A stretch of DNA of 60,000 nt from positions 13,150,348 to 13,210,347 of the forward strand of contig CAIIXF020000006.1 in the NCBI GenBank assembly GCA_903813345.2, written 5' to 3'. Of this stretch, positions 29,101 to 41,100 are shown one piece after another; position 1 is the stretch's first letter, and each line of letters starts with the position of its first letter. Below the pieces are notes generated by a model. That model was given only the letters and a program-made list of their open reading frames with translations, was not told the origin of the DNA and did no database searches. The translations under genes and the position numbers were made by a program. This DNA is from Owenia fusiformis. Its lineage: Eukaryota; Annelida; Polychaeta; Sabellida; Oweniidae.

Positions 29101-32100
29101 AAGGTTGCTCATATCTGTTGTCAGTGAGTACATATGCACTTGTAATATTGTCAATGATTAGATATGTATTGTATTCCTTATTTACTTGGTTCTAGGTACA
29201 TAACATGTGGGAATATTTAATAGTGTATAATGTGAGTAGTTAAAATTAAAAAGTATCCTGTATTTTATTGAATTTAATTTGAAATTATCTTCTCTTTCAG
29301 GAAATTCATCGCTTAGAGAAAGAGCTGGATAGGTCACCCCAGAAATGGCATCCATTATGGGACAAACTGGATCACCCAGATCACGAACAATTAACACGTC
29401 AAGTGTCTCTGAACACTCAGCTAGCGCAATCTCATGGAAGATCAATACATAAACGTTCAACGATTGAAATATTAATGCGTGCTAAAATGTCCGGTGAGAC
29501 TGCAAAGATGTTCAGTCAGCCACATAAGTTTGAGAAACACAACTATACAATGACTACACTAATTTACTGTGATTACTGCTCGCAGGTTCTCTTTTGGGGG
29601 CTAATTAAAACAGGTCAGTGAAGGTTGCATAAATATTTCAAATATGCACACTTACCTTAAAGTCAGCCTTAAAGTGTCCTGTTCTCAGTGCTCTCTGGCG
29701 TAGGTTAATGACAATTATTTATGGGAAAATGGATTCCCTCATTTTCTTTTTCACTATGCCTATCATAATCTATGTGAACTATGTTGATGAGTGTTTATAG
29801 TTGAACCAAGCCTCTCAAATATTTTTATCACCAATAGAAACTCACGAGGGCTTCAACATCACCAAGAGGAGTATACATACCAGTATTTAATATCTGAAAA
29901 TGACTGCTTGTATCGATGAACAGAAAGTATATGTATAATTTTAGATGATAACTGTTGAATTAATGTTTCTGCAGGTATGCGATGTACAGATTGCAATTAT
30001 AACTGCCATGAGAAGTGTATGCCATATGTGCCCAAGAACTGCGCAAGCTACAAGAGAAATTCAGAGGCCTCCACCAGTCAGCAGAGCCTTGCGAAGGCAC
30101 CCTCGGAGACCAATGTGGGGACATTAGGTGAGTTCTGAAATGAGCATTTTTATTTTCTACTTGTGTTTAGTGTGACCCACAAAGTCTAAAATTGTTGTAT
30201 TTTGAGCTTGCATTTATGTTTAGCCAATGCCACTTTTACTGTAAAACATGGAAGGTTTCCTGTAGCTTTTTTCATGATTTGGACTTGACTAAAATCTTTG
30301 GCAAAACAAATGATTTAACAAAGTCACAAGTTGAGCTGCAGTATAGCAGTACTGTATATCTAGCAACTTGAAGATGTGCAGTGAAAATAACCTGTTTTAC
30401 AGTAGGGTGTGTATTGTTGTGCATGTGTACAGACATTGTTGCATGGAATGATACAAATGATTATAAAAGTATGATTTTAATTTAAATTGAAAATGAAAGA
30501 AAGTTCAATGAAATGCCTTTTAAAATCCTCATCTTGTCTTCATTTGTGATTTAGTTTAGTCTTAATTTTACATATAATTTTACACTTTCTTTTATATTAC
30601 TCAATGTGTGATTTTAAATCCGTGCTCTCTTCAGTATTGCGTCAATTGGGCATGACACACCAAATGAAGAATTTGAATATTATTGAAAAAACAGAATGTT
30701 ATCTTCCACCCTGATAAGAATTTGAATATTATTAGTTGAATTGAATATTACCTTTCACCATTTTTTGAATTTGGAAAATTATAAAATTTTGGATTATGAA
30801 CTGATTTGGGTTTTTCTTAGGCAAGATAAGTAAATGAGAATTTTACATCCTGAAAAAACCTGGGGAGAATTCTGAATTGTATATCATATTCAAATTACAA
30901 TTATGATTTTTGCTTGAAATTATTTATGAACTTTAGATCGAGCTGTTAATTTGTAGCCTCCAGGCCTAGTAGTATTTATGTTTTATTTGTTATTATTGAG
31001 TTGATGTTGTTGTATCATTTAACCCTTTATAAGACTCAAGATGGAATCTGTCAAGACTCTTTTCCAACTCCAAGGGTAAATTTATTTAAGTTTTGTTATT
31101 GCTTTATTAAAACATTATTATTTTATCTAAATTTTATCTCAGAGAAATAGGTTTTATTCATCCCTTTGGGCTTTCTATTTACATGTACATGTAGTATACT
31201 ATGCTGTGTTAATTATTGTACACCCAGTTATATAAATATGAAAATGTTTATTTTCCATCAAAATGTTTGCTTCTACCATTAAGTCAGGCAGTGTGGGATG
31301 ATTTGGAACCTGTTTGCACATGGTTAGAGCCAGGTTAATCATTCTATACTTCTTTACCTTAATTAAATAGTAAAACTTGAATGATAAACACCCCTGGAGG
31401 AATTGAAGAATTACTTGCATATTTCCAGGAAGTTTGGGGTTGAATTGACATGAATCTCGTTAAGAAAATAGCTTATGTTTGTACTCATAGAAATTCTGTA
31501 GAATATGATAATTACGTTGATAAACAAATAACAAACAAGAATGAGTTTTGTTTGGCGATATTACATAATGTTACATAATATATTTCTAAATACTAATTGA
31601 AATAAATGATTATACCATGACTAATTGACTAACTACCTAAAGATTATATAATAAGTGTATATGTAGTTACGTAATTAAAAAACAACCGCGCACTTGTTCC
31701 ACTATGAACAGTGCTCCAGAGGCAGTCAAGAACAGAATGAGCATAGCTCAAATAAATGAGAGAACAATAAAAACGGTACATACAATGTTCAAAAGCGCTA
31801 AGGCAGACATGAACTGTGATGTAAAAGTGCAAGTGTACGTAAAAAACTGTGAATCAAGTAAAAACTGTGAAACAGGTACAAATACATTTACAAAAACGTC
31901 ACGTTACGTGACACCTTATACATATATAATAACAGATATAAATGCAATCAAAAACTATAAATGAACAGTGTGTAACTGCAAGCATATGAATTACATAGAG
32001 TTACAATACAAATACCGATGCGGATTCATTTGTATGACTAAACTGTAACAATAAAGACAATCAAGAACAGTGACTCAACCAGTAGAATACCGTGTAGTAA

Positions 32101-35100
32101 AATACTTCCTACATTGGCATTCGGCAAGGCTAAAAGACATTCATAAAAATGTGCTACATGCGCATTGGTTTACACGCTATTAGAAAATATGAACACATAA
32201 ATTACAATTACAAAATTACAAATAAAATGTTTTACAACATGCGCGACAACATGAATGCTTAAGAGCGTTAATGGCTCTATGCTTATTAGCTGACAAAAAT
32301 ACATACAACATACAGTAACAATCGAAACAGAAAATAAATTCAATTCGAATCTTAATCATACTGTACGTAAACTATAATGATTTAGAGTAATCATCGTGAC
32401 AAATGAAGAAAACAAACAAGACGTCATGACTTGAAGTACCACTTAGCAACGGAAGGCTAATAAGGTTATAAGTGTGCGTAAAATCAAGGGTCAATAAATA
32501 TCGTAACAGTATTATTACACATCCCACCTCTCAATTAATTGCCTTAGATTCCTTTGCAATCTAACATATGGTATCCTAACACCCCTCTGGTTTTTACTGA
32601 TGACATTAACTTGGACGCGTCCAACTAAGTATAAAACTAGTAAGTACACGTGCTGAGCTCCTCAATTTCCCCATACAAGTGCAATCTACGTACTACTGTA
32701 TAGAAATTTTGTCAACCTACAGAAGTTAGGAATATGGACAGCAACAACAACAACCCCATCCTAAAGGATGTTAACCTCAACAACACAGCATTGTATTATG
32801 GTGAACTGGAAGAGGGTCAAATTATAGACTCTGCTTCATTAGGCTTTCTTCAGAACTCCACGACTGACTTTGGAAATTCTGCATATAACATGCCATCACA
32901 CACCAACACCAGCGGTTCACTCGACAAACATGCTAAAGAAGTCTTGCTTCAGTCAGACTTCAATCCAGATCTTCATGATCCCAGGCTCGCTAAAGCCAGT
33001 GATTCTAGGCTCTTTCCTCGAGGGAATGAGGTGCAGGACATTTTTAGCAACAAACATCAGAACCCCATGTCTCACATGAGACCAGGTGGAGACTGTTTAC
33101 AGTCCGATAAATTGAACTCTATAGGATTCAATTCTACAAACATTCAGGCTTCTAAAAAGCTACTGAAAAAACAACGCGATTTACAACGCTCCAAAGAACC
33201 CCTAAATGAACCCCAAGTTTATCAACAAACGGGGTCTGGATTAGTGCAAGACATCATCAAGGGGTTAACTCCAACATTGGAAATGATCGCCTCTAATAAA
33301 CAACTGGATATTGAGCTCTTAGGTCAACCTGAAAACAGGAACAGATCTTCTCAAAGACGCTCACAACAAAGGAGAAAACGTCATAATTCCCCGGTTTCTT
33401 CACAAGACGATAGCTCGCCCGCACGGACACTTAGCATTAAACGGCATCGTTCTGATCACCCCTCCACTAGTGAAATGGAATCTCCCGACAGAGACACAAC
33501 GCGCATGCGCAGTGTTAATAACCCGGAAATGGATTCCGATTCTTCAGCATCAGAAAATGATTATGACTCGAATTCGTGGAAAAACTGCATTAAATTGATA
33601 AAAAATGCATTCCCGGAACACTTTACAACGAGCCCCGATACCAACACGAACAAACAAACAGCAAATATTCCATTAGGATTACAATCTTTGGGCAGGAAGG
33701 CATCGTCTTCTGAGAATTCGAATGGATTACCGATCGGACCTTCTGTTCAACAAAATTTCACAGCGATGAACCAAGAAATATACAACAAGAGGAACACCAA
33801 CGACGGTAATTTCCTTCTCAGGCCTAAGCGGTCTTTCACTTCTTTGAAAGATGATGAACATTTTTATAAAAAATGCATCTTAAACAACACAATCAAAGAA
33901 TTGGTTCCACCTACAATGAAACTCTCTGAATTGAGTAATTCAACAAATTTTAAGCTGCCAGCAAAACATCACAAGCTGTTAGAGGAATCAGCTAAAGCCC
34001 CCCTCAGATATTTATCACACACAGAATGGCTGCTAGGGGCAACAGGTAAAATTGTAGCAGAAAAATTCCCTGACAATGAGGATTTGATTAATTTGTTGTC
34101 TACAGCTTCTACAATGGTCAACAAAGCAACCAGAGATACTGTTTCAAACATTACCAATGTGATTCTAACACAGAGGGATCGTATCAGTTCCAAATTCAGA
34201 AGATCTGATGCGGAATCACTAAGGAATCTCCCAATTGATACGACCTACTTATACCCAGAGCCTCAATTAAAAACAATTTGTGAAGGCTCTGATAGATCCA
34301 AAACTTCTAAAGCTCTACAGGATCTGGCTTCAAACTGGAAAAAGCCCAAAAACGACAATAACAACTATTCAGCTAAAAACAGCTATAACAGAAATAATAA
34401 CAGAGGCAATTATCACAACAACAACAACAGAGGAAATTACAACAATAACAGAGGAAACCACAACAATAGAGGCAATTACAACAATGACAGAGCCTCTACA
34501 TCAACTAAAGACAATAACAACAAACAAAAGAAGCGAAAATGACACTCACAGTTTAACTGTAACCCAGCCCTGCCTCCCCCTATTCTCACCTACAGCCCAG
34601 CTGGGACCAGTGGGAGGCAGAATTCAACAACACAAACACAACTGGGAACTCATTACCAAGGATCAATGGATCCTAAACATAGTAAAACATGGATATGCTC
34701 CAGAATTAACAGCAACACCACCAATGACAAACCTATTCAACAGGTTCGAATCGGCGTCAAAAAGAAAATCCCAACTTATTCAAGAAATAGTAGAAAAATT
34801 ACTTCAAAAACAAGCAGTGGAACTAGTAAAAAACAACACTATAGGACACTACAGCATAATCTTCTTAAGACAGAAACCAAACGGAGACTACAGACCTATA
34901 ATAGACCTGTCTCTCCTCAACAAGTATCTAACTTGTCCAAAATTCAAGATGGAAACAACTACAAAAATTTCCAGTGCTCTTCAAATAGGCGAGTGGGCTA
35001 CCTCCATAGACTGTCGGGACGCCTATTTCCATGTACCAATAGCCAAAAACTTCAGGAAATACCTCAGATTTGTGATAAACAATCAAGTGTATCAGTTCAA

Positions 35101-38100
35101 AACACTCCCATTCGGGATGTCAACCAGCCCTTACGTCTTTACAAGGATAACGTTGGCAATTGGGGCATTCCTACATTTCCAAGGAATAACAATACACATG
35201 TACCTCGACGATTGGCTCATACGAGCCTCATCTGCCCAACAGTGCCTCATATGGACTCAAACAGTAATAACTGTGATGGAAAAATTGGGACTGATAATCA
35301 ACTTCGAAAAATCAGAACTTACCCCAACTCAAAACTTCAAATACATAGGCTCACAATACAACCTAGCCTTGGGACTTGTATATCCACCTCAAGACAGGAT
35401 CCAAAAGATCCTAGAAATCTCTCATCTATTCATCAACTCTCTACACCAACCAGCGAGACATTGGATGAAACTACTAGGCCTGCTGGCCTCTGCGGAGAAA
35501 AACATACCCTGGGGAAGGCTACACATGAGACCGATACAACAATGTCTAGCCAATCAAATGTCCCATTTACAATCCCTAGAGACTCCTATTTACATAAATC
35601 AGGAGGTAATACACACCTTGAAATGGTGGATGGACAAAAACAATCTTTCACAGGGCCAACCATTAGGGATGTTTACCCCAGATCACACAATTTTCACAGA
35701 TGCATCAGAGACAATGTGGGGTGCACACATGGACACAGTGGAGATAAATGGATTCTGGTCCCCTACAGAGAGGAACAATCACATAAATTGGCTGGAACTA
35801 GCAACAGTACTGAAAGCTCTACACAAACTAAATCACCTTCTAGTACCCCAAGCAAAAATTCTCTTTTGCCTGGACAACACCACAGCATTGAGTTACATAA
35901 ACAAACAAGGCGGGACAAAATCGAAACAGCTTCTGATCCTGAGCCAAGAAATCCTAAATTGGTGCAAGGATCATCAAATCAACATAAAAGCAAAACACAT
36001 AGCAGGATCCCTAAACCGACGAGCAGATGCTCTATCTCGGAACAGAATAGTCAACACAGAATGGTCTCTACTCCCACGAATTGTGCAATCACTGTGGCAG
36101 ATATGGGAAACTCCCCACATAGATATGATGGCAACATGTCACAACAACAAATTACCACTGTACGTATCCCCAGTCCCAGACCAAAACAGCTGGGGAACAG
36201 ATGCAATGTCAATGTCATGGAACAATCTGAATTTCTACATATTTCCACCAACAAGCATGATGGACAAAGTCTTGACAAAAATGAAAACACACACCTGCGA
36301 AGCCATAATGATAGTTCCAAAATGGCCAAATCAACCTTGGTTCGCTCAGTTACTGGATCTACTAGTAGACCATCCAAGAACTCTACCAACATCTCCAAAG
36401 CTTCTAAAGATGCCAAACACAAGCATGTTTCATCAAACTCCAGAAATATTTGCTCTTCACGCCTGCAAATTGTCAACGACTCCCTCAAAAAACAAGGATT
36501 TTCTTCAGAAGTGTCTTCTAGAATATCAGAATCATCTAGAAGGAAATCAACAAATAAACTCTATGATTCCAGGTGGAACACCTTCACTCTTTGGTGTGAA
36601 GAACGGGATACAAATCCATGCCAAACAGATATACCTCTAGTGGCAGAATTCCTTCTCTACCTACACAAGACAAAGAAATTCTCTATTCCAACTATAGAAG
36701 GCTATAGGACAGCTATCAACACAGTACTAAAGAAGTCTTCAGATATAGACCTCACTGACAATTCACTAATAGGAGATCTTATTAGATCCTTCAAACTAGA
36801 AAATGTAATACCTAAAAACATTATTCCCAAATGGAATTTAGTGTTCGTTCTAAATGCACTAACAAGAGCACCATTTGAACCTATGGCCACAGCTGAATTA
36901 AAGTTCACAACATGGAAAACTCTATTCCTGCTACTCATGGCTTCGGGCAAGAGAAGAAGTGATATTCATGCACTGGACTTCAGACGTCTAAAATGGTCAG
37001 AAAACAGGGATCAAGTGACTATGTATCCCTTTATAGGTTTTTTGCCTAAATCACTATCAGCTGCGGAAGGAGAATCTCGTTTTCAACCAATCTCCATAAA
37101 AGCTCTTTCCTCTTTCGTGGATAAAGATTCACCTGACAGGAAACTTTGCCCTCTGAGAGCCTTACGCTTTTACCTACAAGCCACAGTCGCTAGAAGAGGA
37201 AACAGGAATAGACTTTTTATTCCATTTAAGCCTGGATACGATGGAGATATACACATAAACACTATCTCATCTTGGGTGAAAAATCTGATCTTGTATACAT
37301 ACAAAAATTCACAAGAATCAGATTACAGGATCGACTCCATTAAACCCCACGAAACCAGGGCCCTTTCTGCAAGTCTAGCTGTTCAAGCAAACTTATCAGT
37401 GGCCGCAGTTCTCAAAGCATGCTCATGGGCAAATCACAACACATTTACCAGCTTCTACCTCAGAGATACATCAGTGATTGAGGGAGAACTGCGGAAACTG
37501 GGTCCTATGATGATTGCAGGCACCCTGTACGACATATAACTTCAACATTACAGTAGGGTGAGTTCAAAACCTGTTTTCATCAAACATTCTTATTTATTTA
37601 TTAGAATTAAATTCAGAATGTTTCTACTCATGGTTTGTGGGGCCCTCTGGTTATTACTGAATTCACCCACCACCTTTTGGCTACATTCAGGCAATTAATT
37701 GAGAGGTGGGATGTGTAATAATACTGGGAAAATCCTTTTTAAATTGATTTTCCTGTTTATAAACATACCCACCTCTCAATTACCAAAGTCCCACCCAACC
37801 TCCCCGCTATTCACTAGGGGGAATAGGGAAATTGAGGACCTCAGCACGTGTACTTACTAGTTTTATACTTAGTTGGACGCGTCCAAGTTAATGTCATCAG
37901 TAAAAACCAGAGGGGTGTTAGGATACCATATGTTAGATTGCAAAGGAATCTAAGGCAATTAATTGAGAGGTGGGTATGTTTATAAACAGGAAAATCAATT
38001 TAAAAAGGATTTTCCCAATTTATAGTTGCATTTACCCCCCCCCCCCCCCCCGTAAACCATTCGAAAAACGAACAAAGATTATAACTAGCAAAAATAGGCA

Positions 38101-41100
38101 AGGATAAGTAATATAAGAACAGGGTGGGAGGGTTGGGAAATTTTTTGACAAACTGACATAGTTCAAAATCTGTATAAATATTATAACATGCTGCCTCGAC
38201 AACAAAGGCTAACTGAATGGCTAACACACGAGGGGACTCTACGTCATTAGACATGTGATCAGAGGGAGGAATTCCCATGGTGTTTCCCAACTTAATTAAT
38301 CGGAATTAAAATATCAATTCCAAAACAATTACGTTGATAAACAAATAACAAACAAGAATGAGTTTTGTTTGGCGATATTACATAATGTTACATAATATAT
38401 TTCTAAATACTAATTGAAATAAATGATTATACCATGACTAATTGACTAACTACCTAAAGATTATATAATAAGTGTATATGTAGTTACGTAATTAAAAAAC
38501 AACTGCCAAAAAAGTTGCATTATTGAAAGTAGCGAGTCAAACGTTTAGCCACTAGGTGTAGACTATACGAATCGCCAAACCATGGAACAATAGTGTACTA
38601 TAAATCACTTATCAAGCAAAACTGACATTCGTTGTGTTACCAGAAATCTGTGTGAAACAGATGGGCAAAAGTATTTTAAATACGACTGAGAACGCCAGTC
38701 GCCGTGTAGTCTAATTAGTTCAACTGGAACAGAAGCCATAAAGGCGCTGGTACAACCTCCGCGTCGAAACGAATGCAAAGTGTAAGATTGCGGATTAAGA
38801 CCTAGACCCCGTATAATGAGCCTGAGAGCTGCAAGAGCACGTGGTTGCGTTAAGCTGCGAACAGAGCTCGTTTTGCTAGGTAATGCAAATAGAGGATGAG
38901 TGGGCCCGGCAGGGACAATAGAGATCATGTCATCAAAGGATTTTACGGGGCATAATTCAGAATCTTGCATTACTGAAATTGGAATAATTAGCTGCCGATC
39001 ATTACATTGTATAGTCTTTGATCTTTTGACAACTAAACAAAGGCCATTAGAAGTGCGCAAGACATCTTTGCGCCGTAAATGTTGTAATTCATGCTGGAGA
39101 ACGGGGTTCCCAGGCGGTAAAAGGTTGGACTTACGTAAGAACGAGAAAAAGGCAATGAGAAAGAGACACTTGAGAACCGTGTGCAAAGGGTCGCGATTGT
39201 TCGATAATGTGTGAATGATAGCCCGTAAAATCGGGATTGTAATTGGTGCTTTTTGTAAGTGGAAATGCGACGATTGCTTTCTAATTCCTTTAATTGTAAG
39301 TTGCAAACGAAAGGCTTGGAATGCTGAACTATCCAAGCATAAAAGTTTATGTAAAGTATGAACCCCTGCTAGATAATTAGCTATTGAGTCTGGGCATTGT
39401 AAAGTCCTCGTCAAAAACTCGGCGTACATACATAATGAGTCAACTGCGAACTTTACGTCTGAGGTCAGCTTTCAGACCTGAAACATAAGCAAAATCAAAT
39501 CCAAGTCGGAACTAGAAACATTTCATCAGACACACAATCTTCAACACACTCTAAAAAGCCAAAGTCCTCACACCTTTGCGAAAATAACTCAAACGATGTA
39601 TCTCCTCTTGGCCACCTAGACAAAGTGTCAGCCAGATAGTTATCAGCAGAACTTATATGAGTACAATCTAACTGAAAATTGAGATCAGCACACATGAGCC
39701 AAATTCCCCTGACGCACCTCATTAAAAATGAGTCCCGAGATTTTCCTGATTGCAAAATGTAGACGCATGCTTCATTATCACAATGTACCAACACCCTCTT
39801 GTTTTTGAACAAATGTGACCAATTCCGTAAAGCAACATAAACATTGAGCATTTCCAAATGCACAATAGTCAAATCTTCCTTTAGAATGAACGATGGAAAG
39901 ATCGCATGATAAAATCTCCCTTGCATGATTGCACCACAACCGGTCAGACATGCGTCTACGTATAATTCATAATCACTTGATGAATTTTCAGATAACATAT
40001 GAATACCATTGTAATCGGGCAGAAAATTGAAAAACCACCTAAGATCTTTTTGAAACTCCTCATCGAGAAACACAGTACCTGTGCCGTACGCCACTCTCAA
40101 CGCCTCTAGCATACGACCAACAAATAACCTAGCGGGTCGAACGCATTGCGATATAAAATGCAACTTTCCCAAGAGAACCTGTAACTCTTTCAAGGAGGCA
40201 ACTTTTTTAGACCGCCAGCTACTGATCATCTGATAAACCTCATTAATCTTAGAACGCGGAATTGATAATTGCATTTTCACGGTGTCGAACTCGACCCCCA
40301 AGAATGTCATAATCGTTGACGGTAAAACTCGCTTTTCTTTGGAATCCTCTAAACCCAGATCAGACAACAACTTTGAAAGGGACTGAAATGCACGACTAGC
40401 CTCTTGGACAGAGTCAACACCAGCAATATCGTCAATATAATTAACAGCCTGGAAACCCGCTTTTTGATGTAAATAGACGATGGCATCCGTCATTCTTTGA
40501 CACATTAAACTGCCGGTCCTAAGACCAAAAGGAACTCTTCTGTCAATATAAAGCGAGCCATTCCACTGAAACGCTAATAATGGAAAATCTAGAGGGTCAA
40601 CACAAATCTGCCTATACGCCCGTTTCAAGTCTTGCTTATATAACAAACAACCAGGACCATGTTTCAAAACCAACGTTACTAAATCATCAACCCTGGGATA
40701 TGTTAAGTGGAAAGGTTCACCCAAAAACTCCCCTTTTATAATTCCATCATTAACTGAAACACCCCGGGGCCAACTAAGGTCAAGAACTACCCTGCGGTCG
40801 TCAGAGTCTTTCTTTGGAACAGTCTGCAAGGGTGAAATAACAATGCCAGGGCCTACGCTGCTAAAAGGGTCTGTCTGTAAAGGTCCTATGAGCGCTTGAT
40901 AAGATATTTCTTTGTCTATATATCTCTGAACATGGTCAAAATAGAGTTCCGCGCTGATATGATTTTTGTAACAGCCATGTGGCCAACTCTCTCTGGAATA
41001 ACTAATCGGCCAACCGAATTCTAAAAAATCCGGTAAATGAATATCAGAATAATTAACCAATTCCCGGCGCCAAAATGAGATGTTTAAAGTAGAGGGCACG

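Larger units (their letters stand above)
32508..38017 (+). mobile_element. Complete DIRS-type retrotransposon (element A)
   Basis: Three overlapping ORFs (gag-like, RT/RNase H plus methyltransferase-like tail, tyrosine recombinase) lie between inverted terminal repeats of about 150 bp. An internal complementary region at 37690-37782 is the reverse complement of the right outer edge joined to the left outer edge. This fixes both borders to within a base: left GTATTATTACACATCCC at 32509, right GGATTTTCCC ending 38016, with one ambiguous shared A. No target duplication, as expected of tyrosine-recombinase integration. All ORFs are intact, so the insertion looks young. Confidence 0.93.

Noticed and set aside
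36051-36488. 145-codon minus-strand ORF in DIRS element A
   Set aside because: Antisense of the RT/recombinase overlap region.
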